Assembly (NCBI RefSeq): GCF_009650765.1
Contig: NZ_CP045740.1
Span: 3,510,001-3,574,000, forward strand
DNA from: Streptomyces sp. SUK 48
Lineage (GTDB): Bacteria > Actinomycetota > Actinomycetes > Streptomycetales > Streptomycetaceae
Length of the DNA: 64,000 bases
Direction: 5' to 3'
The notes under the pieces are model-generated. The model made no database searches. It saw only the letters and a list, made by a program, of their open reading frames with translations, and was not told where the DNA came from. Below are positions 53,092-61,149 of this stretch, in pieces. The position numbers were made by a program, and so were the translations under genes. Each line of letters begins with the position of its first letter. Within the stretch, counting starts at the first letter, position 1.

Positions 53092-53164
53092 CGCCGCCCG
53101 CGGTTCGGGTGCCCGGGGTCAACCCGTGCGGCAGACGGGGATGTCCGGGCGTACGGTCTAAAGC

Positions 53165-53821
53165 ATGCGCATTGTCATCGCTGGTGGTCACGGTCAGATC
53201 GCGCTGCGGCTGGAACGGCTGCTCGCCGCGCGTGGGTACGAGGTCGCGGGGATCATCCGCAGGCCGGAACAGAGCGACGATCTGCGGTCGGCCGGGGCCG
53301 AGCCGGTGGTGCTGGATCTGGAGTCCGCCTCGGTGGAGGACGTCACGGAGCTGCTGCGGGGCGCGGACGCGGCGGTGTTCGCGGCGGGCGCGGGTCCGGG
53401 CAGCGGTACGGACCGCAAGGAGACGGTGGACAGGGGCGCGGCCGTGCTGTTCGCGGACGCGGCCGTGCGCGCGGGCGTACGCCGGTTCGTGGTGGTGTCC
53501 TCGATGGGCGCGAACCCCGCGCACCAGGGGGACGAGGTGTTTGACGCCTATCTGCGCGCAAAGGGCGAGGCCGACGCGTACGTCACCCGTCAGAAGGACC
53601 TGGACTGGACGATCCTGCGGCCCGGATCGCTGACCAATGACGCCGGCACCGGCCTGGTCCGCCTGGAGGCGCACACCGGGCGCGGCATGATCCCGCGGGA
53701 CGATGTGGCCGCCGTACTCGCGGAGCTGGTGGACACCTCGGCGACGGCCGGTCTGACGCTGGAACTGACGGGCGGTTCGACGCCGGTGTCGGTCGCGGTG
53801 AAGTCGGTGGCGGGGAACTGA
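53165..53821 (+). CDS. NAD(P)-binding Rossmann protein (atypical SDR, NmrA-like)
   Basis: 218 residues. GGHGQIALRLERLL is the dinucleotide loop, RRPEQSDDL suggests NADP preference through the two Arg after strand two, and VVSSMGANPA and YLRAKGEADAYV match the YxxxK region of SDR-type sequences. These proteins act on small metabolites or as redox sensors. It starts 73 bases after the amidohydrolase-like gene. Substrate unknown. Confidence 0.88.
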   Translation: MRIVIAGGHGQIALRLERLLAARGYEVAGIIRRPEQSDDLRSAGAEPVVLDLESASVEDVTELLRGADAAVFAAGAGPGSGTDRKETVDRGAAVLFADAAVRAGVRRFVVVSSMGANPAHQGDEVFDAYLRAKGEADAYVTRQKDLDWTILRPGSLTNDAGTGLVRLEAHTGRGMIPRDDVAAVLAELVDTSATAGLTLELTGGSTPVSVAVKSVAGN

Positions 53822-53849
53822 CCTCTGGGCGGCGGGAGTTGAGCGCGCC

Positions 53850-54062
53850 TCAGAACAGCGGCAGCTGACCGGGAAAGTCGGGGACGACGTATCCGTCCAA
53901 CGTCGGCTGCGCCGCGCCGAGTTGCGCCTGCCGCCGGGACCCCTCGCAGGAGACGAGTCGCGCGCCCTCCCGGGCCGCGGGCGGATCGTGCCGCGCGAAG
54001 CGGCCCGCCACGACGGCGATCTCGCGGTGGCATACGGGGCAGGTTCTGCGGCGGGAGGACAT
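53850..54062 (-). CDS. Small zinc-ribbon-like protein
   Basis: 70 residues beginning MSSRRRTCPVCHREIAVV. CPVC and later His and Cys (RHDPP, VSCEG) could form one zinc site. The C-terminus PDFPGQLPLF is hydrophobic. It converges with the Rossmann gene. Function not known. Confidence 0.65.
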   Translation of the reverse strand: MSSRRRTCPVCHREIAVVAGRFARHDPPAAREGARLVSCEGSRRQAQLGAAQPTLDGYVVPDFPGQLPLF

Positions 54063-54175
54063 ACCGACAGTGTGCCCGCTCCGGGTGTGCCGGTGGTCGG
54101 GAGTGCTGGTGGTCGGGGCTGGTGGTCGGGTGTGCCGGTGCGCGGCGGTCGGGTGTGTCGGCGGTCGCGCCCGCT

Positions 54176-54523
54176 TCAGGTGCGCGACCGTGTCTCCCAG
54201 CACTCGGGGCCGATCCCGCGCCAGTCGATCAGCGGCGAGTCCGCGACCTGCTCCGGCTCGATCTCCAGGCCGGCCCGCCGCAGGAACTCCACCAGGTCCC
54301 GCACGTTGTGCGCCAGCCCCAGGATCTCCCCGTCCACCCGGACCCGCCGCCCACCGCTGGGTGAGGGCAGCTGGACGACGATGGGTCGTTTCCCGGCCAT
54401 GGCTCCAGCATCGTCCGGCCCGGGATCCGCCGCACCCGCACCGGGCTCGGGCCCCGGTTCCGGTCCCGATTGCGCTCCTGGTGCCGGTTCTGGCTCTGGT
54501 TCCGCCGATCGATATTCGCTCAC
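54176..54523 (-). CDS. Small hypothetical protein with conserved C-terminal domain
   Basis: 115 residues from a GTG start (VSEYRSAEPEPEP); the core is the last 74 residues from MAGKRPIVVQLPSPSGGRRV, with EILGLAHNVRDLVEFLRRAGL and DSPLIDWRG. The Pro/Glu/Gly repeats before the core may be untranslated if the ATG at 54400 is the true start. No catalytic motif. Only a streptomycete conserved family is suspected. Confidence 0.55.
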   Translation of the reverse strand: MSEYRSAEPEPEPAPGAQSGPEPGPEPGAGAADPGPDDAGAMAGKRPIVVQLPSPSGGRRVRVDGEILGLAHNVRDLVEFLRRAGLEIEPEQVADSPLIDWRGIGPECWETRSRT

Positions 54524-54681
54524 CCGTTCGATTCTAGTGGTAGATCCCGGGCCGTGCCGCGAAGTGATGCCGCGGGCGGGCGACCTGCCGTGCGTGTTCC
54601 GCCGTCGACCAGTACGACAACCACCACCGCAGACTCGGCCACGACATCGACTGGCGCTGACCAAACGGGACCCGACAACGA

Positions 54682-54726
54682 GAAACCCCCTCTGATCAAG
54701 TAATCAACTCGATCAGAGGGGGTTTC
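54682..54726. terminator. Terminator next to the tRNA-Tyr fragment
   Basis: GAAACCCCCTCTGATC (54682-54697) pairs perfectly with 54711-54726, followed by TTTT. It is the terminator of the intact tRNA-Tyr gene before the element inserted, read leftward. Confidence 0.85.
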
Positions 54727-54734
54727 TTTTACTG

Positions 54735-54784
54735 TGGCGGCGCCAGGATTCGAACCTGGGAAGGCTGAGCCGGCAGATTTACAG
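54735..54784 (-). other. Attachment site: 3' part of tRNA-Tyr (GTA)
   Basis: Minus strand: anticodon loop CTGTAAA with GTA, the stem half TCTGC, long variable arm, T arm CCCAGGTTCGAATCCTGG and acceptor CGCCGCC plus A. The 5' half is missing: the bases before the loop (AGCCCG) cannot pair with TCTGC and no GGCGGCG follows. So this is an att core of about 50 bp left by integration; the complete tRNA-Tyr should lie at the other end of the element, beyond 64000. Confidence 0.85.
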
Positions 54785-54964
54785 CGGGCTCCGTCCACCA
54801 TGCGTGGCCTGCGCCTCTTCCCTCGCCTGCCGTGGCTGGGGGACGTATGGGGGAATAGGGCTGGGTGTTTCGGGTTCTTCGTCGGCCGCCGCCCTCCCGG
54901 CCGGTGTCCGATAGGCGGGCACCGGCAGGGAGAGTGCCTCTGCGCTTTAGCCTTCGCCGCCGCC

Positions 54965-55582
54965 TCACTCGGCGTCGGACTCGCGGCCCGCGTCTATTGG
55001 CTTTCGGCTCTGGCCATCCCCGACAAGGTCTGCGTCATTAGACGGTTCGGCATCCTTGCCACCATCGTTCTCGTCAGGGCTGCCCCCAGAGCCGAACTGC
55101 CCGGTGACGAAGACACCAACGACTGCGGCCACGTCAATGCCGGCTGCGGCGACAGCCCATCCGGCATGCCCCAAGTAGGCGAGATACGCCGCCAACGCCG
55201 TCATGATCGCCAAGGCGACCAGGCCGAAAACCTGCCCCGCGCGCGCCACTCGGTACGCTTGACGCAAGTCGGTGCGCTCCACCTCATGGCGGTGCCTTTG
55301 CTCATTCTCAGCCATACTGACTATCCGGTCAGCGAGACCTGGCAGAGCCTCCTCATAGCCGGCCAACATCTCAGGCGGTGGCAGAGGCCCTCGAAGCGTG
55401 AGTTCACGACGCACCACACGCATAGACCGCTGGATGTCAGCCAATGGCTCCACAACGCGGGGGTCTGCAATCTGCTGGACCTCTGCCACGTCCGAAGAGT
55501 CGGGGGCACGCTCTAGGTGACTGCCTACTGAGCGCGAGCTGTCTCCATCGCTCGCCTCAGGTCGCTCCCCACTTTGGTCCAC
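54965..55582 (-). CDS. DUF2335 membrane protein
   Basis: 205 residues from a GTG with GGGGACA before it. The family motif is LRGPLPPPEMLAGYEEALPG, followed by ADRIVSMAENEQRHRHEVE, then two membrane segments at about 115-135 and 143-162 and an acidic tail. The family is common in phages and integrative elements, and its function is unknown; a pore or superinfection role has been suggested by topology only. Its start overlaps the end of the small gene upstream by 58 bases. Confidence 0.8.
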   Translation of the reverse strand: MDQSGERPEASDGDSSRSVGSHLERAPDSSDVAEVQQIADPRVVEPLADIQRSMRVVRRELTLRGPLPPPEMLAGYEEALPGLADRIVSMAENEQRHRHEVERTDLRQAYRVARAGQVFGLVALAIMTALAAYLAYLGHAGWAVAAAGIDVAAVVGVFVTGQFGSGGSPDENDGGKDAEPSNDADLVGDGQSRKPIDAGRESDAE

Positions 55583-55707
55583 TCTGTCCCCTGTCCGGCC
55601 TTGCGCCCCAGCTTCCGCAGGGCGTGGTACGTCCCTGCCCCCCTCAGGTCCAGAACGGAGCCAGCGCCAACAAGGGCGGACGTCAACCGTCGGCTTCGCT
55701 TAGCCAT
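55525..55707 (-). CDS. Small basic hypothetical protein
   Basis: 60 residues, MAKRSRRLTSALVGAGSVLD, basic, with a good ribosome site (GGGAGA) seven bases before the ATG and a promoter-like pair upstream at 55734-55763. It overlaps the DUF2335 gene, so translation of the two may be coupled. No family recognised. Confidence 0.5.
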   Translation of the reverse strand: MAKRSRRLTSALVGAGSVLDLRGAGTYHALRKLGRKAGQGTEWTKVGSDLRRAMETARAQ

Positions 55708-56244
55708 GCTGATCTCCCACCTCGGATGCACTGAGTATCTACATTGAGGTTACTGACGTCCAGCGCCTTGGCTAGTGGGCTTGCGGACACAGTTAGAGAG
55801 GGACGTTTGTCCAGGTCAGCCATGCGTGACTGCGGTATCGGTTGCGCGTCTTCGGGATGAAGCCCTTCCGTCAGCGAGCATGACAGGCAGTCTGCACACC
55901 TACCCGGTGCACCATGAGACTGGGGCGTGATCTTCGAGGCTCGCACCAAAGTGGCTACGCAAAGCCGCAGGCCCGACCGCCCCCGCCGCGACATGCCCCT
56001 CTCGAACGGCATGTGGCTGATCTCTGTGAATCCGGCACCGGTTCGAGGCAGGAGCAAAGGCCCGCGGGGCTCAGTCGCGCAGTACCAGTAGATGTTGTCC
56101 ACTGCGATGGGAGCACCACAACGGTTTTCAAGACCATCCCGCTTCGCTGGGTGCGACCACTCCTGACCTGCCCTTACGTCTCTGCCCAACGCCCCGCTTG
56201 CTTCATCTTGGCCGGAGGTTGGCCGCAGGGGGTGGCCACTGCCG
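55708..56244. other. Intergenic region of the AICE, no clear gene
   Basis: 537 bases. On the minus strand -35 CTGGAC (55758-55763), 18 bases, -10 GATACT (55734-55739) precede the small gene at 55707. A minus-strand frame at about 55730-55850 encodes IPQSRMADLDKRPSLTV, which looks like a decayed helix-turn-helix fragment. Other frames lack family features. Confidence 0.4.
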
Positions 56245-57078
56245 TCAGTCAGCGCTTGCCCCCGCTGAAACGGCGGGTGCCCGTCCCACGGCTAGCAGAT
56301 GCGAACTGGCGGCGAGCAACTCCGGGTATGGCTCGGCCATACGGGCTGCCTCCATAGCCGATGCGATCAGTTCATCCGTGGGCCCCTCACCCGGCTGCTG
56401 CTCGGCTGCCTTCACGAGTGACCACGCCGGGCCCTCGATCCCAAAGACCTGCACATCAGTCAGCCCGGACTCCACCAGCTCCGAGACCAGTTCCTCCGCC
56501 TTGTGGAAGTAAGACAGGGTGAACCCACGCACACCGTCATAGACAGCCGTCTCAAGAATCCTGGAGACGGAGTCACGGATTCGCTCCTTGTGGAGCTGGG
56601 CGTACGTCACATGCTCAAAGAGCGAGGCGTAACGGTTGATGGCCGCCGCTGCGACCAGCCCACCCGGCTTGACCACGCGATGCGCTTCCGCCAGCGCGGT
56701 ACGCCGGTCCTCGCGGTCGGGCAGGTGATACAGCGGCCCAAAAAGCTGCACGACGTCAAAACTGCCGTCCGGCTCGTTCAGATCGCGGGCGTCTCCCACG
56801 ATCGCTGAACACACGGCTGACGCGTGCTCGACATGCCGGGGAACCGGGTCTACCAGTGTCACGTCATAGCCGTCCTCCACCAACCATTCGGCGTGAATCC
56901 CGGTCCCTCCACCCACATCGAGCACACGAGCTGGCGCAGGGGGCAGAAACCGTCGTAGGAGCTCTTGAGTCCTGACCAGCTCCATCCGCCCGTCTGCCGA
57001 GGTGCGCAGGCGACTGTCCTCGTTCGCTGTCTCGCCATAGAACCGCATCACGGAGGGAGCCAATTCGAGATTCGACAT
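56245..57078 (-). CDS. SAM-dependent methyltransferase (class I)
   Basis: 277 residues from MSNLELAPSVMRFYGE. Motif I is RVLDVGGGTGIHAEWLV, followed by VTLVDPVPRH, the GDARDLNEPDGSFDVVQLFG region and VVKPGGLVAAAAI. It is a small-molecule-type fold rather than a DNA methyltransferase (no NPPY). Its -35/-10 (57085-57114) sits six bases before the ATG, so its mRNA is probably leaderless, and it overlaps a GntR operator. It is divergent from gntR. Confidence 0.85.
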   Translation of the reverse strand: MSNLELAPSVMRFYGETANEDSRLRTSADGRMELVRTQELLRRFLPPAPARVLDVGGGTGIHAEWLVEDGYDVTLVDPVPRHVEHASAVCSAIVGDARDLNEPDGSFDVVQLFGPLYHLPDREDRRTALAEAHRVVKPGGLVAAAAINRYASLFEHVTYAQLHKERIRDSVSRILETAVYDGVRGFTLSYFHKAEELVSELVESGLTDVQVFGIEGPAWSLVKAAEQQPGEGPTDELIASAMEAARMAEPYPELLAASSHLLAVGRAPAVSAGASAD

Positions 57079-57084
57079 GCCCGC

Positions 57085-57114
57085 AGTATCGTGTGTACCG
57101 GTGGACCAGTCCAG
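57085..57114 (-). promoter_or_regulatory. Methyltransferase promoter overlapping a GntR operator
   Basis: Minus strand: -35 CTGGAC (57109-57114), 18-base spacer, -10 GATACT (57085-57090). The operator-like ACCGGTGGACCAGTCCAG on the plus strand (57097-57114) covers the -35 and spacer, so binding would repress the gene. Confidence 0.55.
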
Positions 57115-57134
57115 CGCGCGAAGTGGGAGAAGCC

Positions 57135-57851
57135 ATGGCTGTTCTGAAATACGAGGAGATCGCTGAGTCGCTTCGGACTCGCATCGCCGCAGGTGAATTC
57201 GCCCCTGGCGAGACCATCCCGTCCGGCCGAGACTTGGCCGAACAGTGGGATGTGTCACGGGCCACCGCCATCAAAGCCGTCGACGTTCTCCGCAACGACG
57301 GCGTAGTCGTGGCCAAACAGGGGACCGGCTTCGTTGTCACGGAGACCCCCGTGGCACGCCCTGCCGGCGCCCGTCGAGCCGGATCGGCCCGCATCTTGGG
57401 TGGGATGCCGTTCTTGCGGGTCGGCACGCCCGACTGGGCCGAACCTCCCGTGCGTGTCGCCAACGCCCTCGGGCTAGCCCCGGGGACCCCGGCGCTCCGC
57501 CGTGTCCGCATCCTCCAACTTCCGGACGGAAGCCCGAACAGCTGCGTGGAAGCCTGGTTCCCGCCCGAGATCACAGAGGCGGCCCCCCGCCTGTCCGACA
57601 CCGCCCCGATCGCCGAGGGCACGACACGCTACGTCCGCCGCCAGACCGGACGGTTCCCGGTGGAAGGGGTGGATGTCACTACCGTACGCCTGGCCACCGA
57701 CGTGGAGGCCGAGCGATTGCGGGTCGCCGAGGGGAGCGCAGTAGCGGTCCTCCTTCACACGGCACATGACCAGGAAGGGCGCCCGCTGGTCTGCGAGGAG
57801 GGAGTCACACCTGCCTCACTCTTCGAGCAGGTGGACACGTATGCGATGTAG
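57135..57851 (+). CDS. GntR-family regulator (HutC/UTRA type) of the AICE
   Basis: 238 residues from the ATG at 57135 with GGGAGA upstream. N-terminal winged HTH (YEEIAESLRTRIAAGEFAPG and DLAEQWDVSRATAIKAVDVL), C-terminal UTRA ligand domain from about residue 85. KorSA-type regulators of pSAM2-like elements have this role, repressing transfer genes until induced. Related operators lie before it, at its terminator and before the transfer operon. Confidence 0.88.
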   Translation: MAVLKYEEIAESLRTRIAAGEFAPGETIPSGRDLAEQWDVSRATAIKAVDVLRNDGVVVAKQGTGFVVTETPVARPAGARRAGSARILGGMPFLRVGTPDWAEPPVRVANALGLAPGTPALRRVRILQLPDGSPNSCVEAWFPPEITEAAPRLSDTAPIAEGTTRYVRRQTGRFPVEGVDVTTVRLATDVEAERLRVAEGSAVAVLLHTAHDQEGRPLVCEEGVTPASLFEQVDTYAM

Positions 57852-57868
57852 ACGAGGGGCCAAACAAG

Positions 57869-57892
57869 GCTGGACCGGTCCGCCGGTCCAGC
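57869..57892. terminator. Terminator of gntR that also carries an operator copy
   Basis: GCTGGACCGG-TCCG-CCGGTCCAGC forms a ten-bp stem and is followed by TTTTTT, an intrinsic terminator. The sequence also matches the GntR operator motif with one change. Confidence 0.75.
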
Positions 57893-57968
57893 TTTTTTGA
57901 TGCCCTGCTGAGCGCGCTGAGCTGCACAATCGGCCTACAGGGCCCCATCAATCCCAAACTCACTACTT

Positions 57969-57994
57969 GACTGGACCGGTCCACCGGTCCAGTC
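57969..57994. promoter_or_regulatory. GntR operator upstream of the transfer operon
   Basis: Near-perfect palindrome with ACTGGACCGG and CCGGTCCAGT arms around TCCA. TTGACT at 57967-57972 overlaps its left arm as a possible -35 box, so binding would block the promoter. Confidence 0.6.
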
Positions 57995-58094
57995 TGTAGA
58001 TGCAACGCCGCACCGCCTGAGGGCGGAGCGGTTCTGATTCGGGATTGCCCGTTCGGAAGGCGCGGCTCAGGCCGCGCGCGCCGCAGGCCCTGAG

Positions 58095-58123
58095 TTGGTC
58101 GTTGCTTGAGAACTGCATAGGTG
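58095..58123 (+). promoter_or_regulatory. Possible promoter of the transfer operon; rest of gap has no gene
   Basis: -35 TTGGTC (58095-58100), 17 bases, -10 TAGGTG (58118-58123). The gap between gntR and the next gene (57852-58415) holds this, the operators and GC hairpins. A frame starting at 58208 has no family support. Confidence 0.35.
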
Positions 58124-58415
58124 GGCCCCGTCTCCCCGAGTGGAAAAGACGGACTGCGCGGCATAGGGCCGCGCTCCCTGATCCCTGCGTTTTGAGGGAG
58201 GTCGGTCATGGACCGACGACATACCAAGGCGCCCCGGCACGCGGACCAGTCGGCGGCGCCCTTCCTGCTCTGGTCCGCTTCCTGGCTTCGCGGCGTCTGG
58301 CGCTGCGGCCGGCTGCCTCTCCCTCCCGTCCGATCAGGCCGACGTGCCGCAGGTCGTACGGGAGGGAGTGCGGGGAGTCGGAAATTCCGGTGCTCCATTC
58401 CGAAGGGGGTTGCTC

Positions 58416-58841
58416 ATGTGGGAGAGCCTGATCGCGGTGGCGGGGACGCTGCTCGGGTCCGTGACCATGTACATGCTTCAGCAGCGGGGGACGGACCGGT
58501 CGGCGCTGCGGCGTGACCGCCTGGCGGCCGTGACCGCGTTGACGGTGGCGCTGGCCGACCATCGCCGCGCGATGTGGGTCCGTGAGGACCTGCGCCTCAT
58601 GGGTGCGAACGCCGGCTACGAGGCGGCGCGGGCGGAGAGCCACGCGACACGGAGCGCGATCACCGCCCCTCTGACCACCCTGTCCATCCTCCTTCCGGGG
58701 CTCGCCCGGGTCGCGGAGGACGCGGCGACAGCCACCTACGGTCTGCGCGGCGCCGAGTCTCCTGAGGCTCTGAACGGGGCCCGGGAGGCGGCCATCGCCG
58801 CGTGCGAGCGGCTGACCCGCGAAGCCTCCAAGCTCTTCTGA
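58416..58841 (+). CDS. Hypothetical AICE protein with N-terminal membrane segment
   Basis: 141 residues from MWESLIAVAGTLLGSVTMYM, with GAAGGGGG seven bases before the ATG. One membrane segment (residues 4-22) is followed by a basic, helical cytosolic part (RDRLAAVTALTVALADHRRAM). First gene of the presumed transfer operon. No known family recognised. Confidence 0.65.
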   Translation: MWESLIAVAGTLLGSVTMYMLQQRGTDRSALRRDRLAAVTALTVALADHRRAMWVREDLRLMGANAGYEAARAESHATRSAITAPLTTLSILLPGLARVAEDAATATYGLRGAESPEALNGAREAAIAACERLTREASKLF

Positions 58842-59049
58842 CCCGCCCCGCACCACCTGCCCCGGCCCCGCTCTTCGGCGGGGTCGCGATGACGCCGGAT
58901 CGAATCCGGCCCGGGGCACCGGCCGCCTCCCTGCGGCCCGCCGCACCACACCGTGCGGCCTCTTCCCCCATCAACGGCGCGCACCCCCCGGAGGGCAATC
59001 CGAGGGGTGCTGTTCGGGCCGTTCCACCTGCAAGGGAGACCACGACCCA

Positions 59050-59319
59050 ATGGACCAGATTACTGTTCGGGACGCGGTGACCGCGTTCGCCGACTTCATG
59101 GAACCGACCAGCGCGGAGCTGGACGCGATCGAGCAGGAGATCCCGCTGATCCTGGCGGACGTCGACCTGCTCGACGCGCAGATCATCACCCTCGACCGCA
59201 CTCCGAGCGAGCTGGACGCCCGCCGTATCCGCCGGGCCCGTCGCCGAGTGCTGGCGGAGCGGGCGGCGCTGGCGACCCGCACCGCCGCCGCGGCGAGCCT
59301 GCCCGGGGGTGCCGCATGA
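59050..59319 (+). CDS. DUF6284 family protein
   Basis: 89 residues. The family pattern EPTSAELDAIEQEIPLILADVDLLDAQI and LDARRIRRARRRVLAERAAL is clear. Helical, acidic then basic. Found in transfer regions of actinomycete elements; its role is unknown. The stop overlaps the next ATG (ATGA). Confidence 0.8.
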   Translation: MDQITVRDAVTAFADFMEPTSAELDAIEQEIPLILADVDLLDAQIITLDRTPSELDARRIRRARRRVLAERAALATRTAAAASLPGGAA

Positions 59320-59765
59320 GCGCCACGACCGGACAGAGCCTGGTGGCCGCGCACGCCGAGGTGAAGTCGGAGATCTCGCGGACCGACGGCAAGACCAGTC
59401 TCCTGCTGGCCTTCGTCGGCGCGATCCTGGCCGGCGCGTGGAGCGTCGGCCACGGCCTCCACCTCACCGTGCCCGCCCGCGTCGCCGGCGGCGCCGGTAT
59501 GGGCCTGCTGCTCGTGGCGGCCGGACTGCTGCTGTGGTCGGTCCGCCCCCACCTGAGCGGCCGCCACGGCTTCCCGCTGTGGGCCACCCTCACCCCCGAG
59601 CAGATCACCGACACCCTCGCCCAGAACCTCGCGGCCGACGTCGCGGGGCTGTCCCGGCTCGCGGTCGCCAAGTTCACCAGCCTGCGCCGCGCGGTCGATC
59701 TCACCCTCACCGGCGGCGCCCTCCTCGTCCTCGCCGCCCTGCTCACAATCGGGGGTGCGGCATGA
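59316..59765 (+). CDS. Pycsar-effector-type membrane protein of the AICE
   Basis: 149 residues. The N-terminal helix AHAEVKSEISRTDGKTSLLL has the same R-x-D-x-K pattern as the protein at 28713. Membrane segments lie at about 28-46, 55-76 and 127-146, with a cytosolic part PEQITDTLAQNLAADVAGLSRLAVAKF before the last. No cyclase gene is seen nearby in the element. It may act in transfer (as a spread protein), or respond to a cyclic nucleotide made by the host. It is co-translated with its neighbours (ATGA overlaps). Confidence 0.65.
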   Translation: MSATTGQSLVAAHAEVKSEISRTDGKTSLLLAFVGAILAGAWSVGHGLHLTVPARVAGGAGMGLLLVAAGLLLWSVRPHLSGRHGFPLWATLTPEQITDTLAQNLAADVAGLSRLAVAKFTSLRRAVDLTLTGGALLVLAALLTIGGAA

Positions 59766-60043
59766 GCGAGCCGGTACGGATCGACTCCCTGCCGGAGCCG
59801 GTCGTGTCCCTGCTGCGGGCGGTGCACGATGCGCTGGACCTGCCCCTGCCGGGACTGACCGACGCCGACGAACGCGCCTACCACGTGCTCATGCACGACA
59901 GGGCGAGCCGCGCACGGATCGTCCTGGCCGGCGTCCTGGCCGACCGCCACGACCTGGGTCCCGCTGACGCCATGCTGCGCGAGTGGACGGCCGGTGCGCC
60001 GGTCACCTACACCCCCTGGATCGATCGCGGGGGTGCGGTGTGA
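59762..60043 (+). CDS. Hypothetical AICE protein
   Basis: 93 residues, MSEPVRIDSLPEPVVSLLRA, mostly helical. It overlaps the genes on both sides by four bases, so it is part of one coupled operon. No catalytic motif or known family recognised; a conserved companion of spdB genes. Confidence 0.7.
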   Translation: MSEPVRIDSLPEPVVSLLRAVHDALDLPLPGLTDADERAYHVLMHDRASRARIVLAGVLADRHDLGPADAMLREWTAGAPVTYTPWIDRGGAV

Positions 60044-61149
60044 AGGCCAAGACCGCACTGCCCGCCGTCGCGATGACGGCGGTGTCCATGGTCCTCACCC
60101 TGGCCGTGGTCATGCTGTGGCTGGGCGCGGCGGTGCCGTGGCCGGTCGCGCTGGTCGTCGGTCTCGGGATCGACGGGGGCTGGCTGGCCACCCTCGCCTA
60201 CGAGCGCCGCCTCGCCGCGCAGGGCGACCACAGCACCCCGGTGACCGCCGTCGGATGGGGCTTCGGCGCGGTCGCCTCCGGCGTCCTCGTCGTCCACGCG
60301 CTCACCGCCGACACACACTCTGGTGCGTGGCTGGCCGTGTCCTGGTTCCCGGTCGCCGCCAAGGGCCTGTGGCTGGTCCACGGCCTGTGGGAGCGCACCG
60401 CCCTCACCCCGGCCGCACTCGAATCGATCCGCGGTATCCAGCAGCGGGCCCGGGACGAGGCCGCGCTGAAGCGTGCCCGTCTGCGGGCCGAAGCCGGGAC
60501 CGAACAGACCCGGCTCACCGCGGTCACCGTGGCCGGCGCCCGTGTCGCCCGGGTGCGTGCTGTGACCGCGAAGAAGCTGTCCAAGGCATGGTCGGAACTG
60601 GAAGGCGCCCACCAGGGCAAGGACACCGCCCGCGCGCTGACCGACACCGCCCACGGATGGGCCCTGCCCGCCTGGTCCACCCCGCCCGCCTCGATCGAGA
60701 GCACCGGGACGGATGCGGAGGAATCGACCGAGAACGGTCGAGAACGGTCTATGGCTGACCTGCGGGAATCGACCCCGGCCACGGTCACCGTTTCCCGGCT
60801 GGTCGTGCCCGATCCCGTGCCGTTCGATCTGGGCAAGCAGACCACCCTGCTCAAGCCGATCGCGCCGCCGTCTCCGGTCGTGCGGCCGGTGCCGATCGAG
60901 GCGGCTCCCGCCCGGTCGTCGGCGGCCGAGTCGACCCGATCCCGCCGGGTGACCGGCCGGGTCCCGGAAGTGGCGAAGACGCCACGCACTCGCCGTACCC
61001 CGGAGCAGTTGATGACCCAGGCCCGGAAGGCGACCACGGGTTGGGAGGACGCGCAGATCACGGCCGAGGGCCTGCGCCGTGCGCTGCGCACGTCACCGGC
61101 GAACGCGCGGATGCTGCGTGACGCGCTGCTCGCCGAGCGGGCCGCGTGA
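60040..61149 (+). CDS. SpdB-type plasmid-spread membrane protein
   Basis: 369 residues from a GTG overlapping the previous stop. Four membrane segments lie in the first 130 residues (ALPAVAMTAVSMVLTLAVVM; PVALVVGLGIDGGWLATLAY; WGFGAVASGVLVVHALT; WLAVSWFPVAAKGLWLV). Then a helical charged part and a basic C-terminus (RTRRTPEQLMTQARKATTGW...RTSPANARMLRDALL) with a DNA-binding look. Spd proteins help spread the transferred element along the mycelium. Confidence 0.8.
   Translation: MKAKTALPAVAMTAVSMVLTLAVVMLWLGAAVPWPVALVVGLGIDGGWLATLAYERRLAAQGDHSTPVTAVGWGFGAVASGVLVVHALTADTHSGAWLAVSWFPVAAKGLWLVHGLWERTALTPAALESIRGIQQRARDEAALKRARLRAEAGTEQTRLTAVTVAGARVARVRAVTAKKLSKAWSELEGAHQGKDTARALTDTAHGWALPAWSTPPASIESTGTDAEESTENGRERSMADLRESTPATVTVSRLVVPDPVPFDLGKQTTLLKPIAPPSPVVRPVPIEAAPARSSAAESTRSRRVTGRVPEVAKTPRTRRTPEQLMTQARKATTGWEDAQITAEGLRRALRTSPANARMLRDALLAERAA

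Noticed and set aside
55914..56357. Plus-strand frame of 147 codons in the AICE gap
   Set aside because: It runs into the methyltransferase gene on the other strand, has no good ribosome site and no recognisable motif.
58208..58516. Plus-strand frame of 102 codons before the first transfer gene
   Set aside because: Basic, low-complexity translation without family features. It overlaps the well-supported gene at 58416 in another frame.
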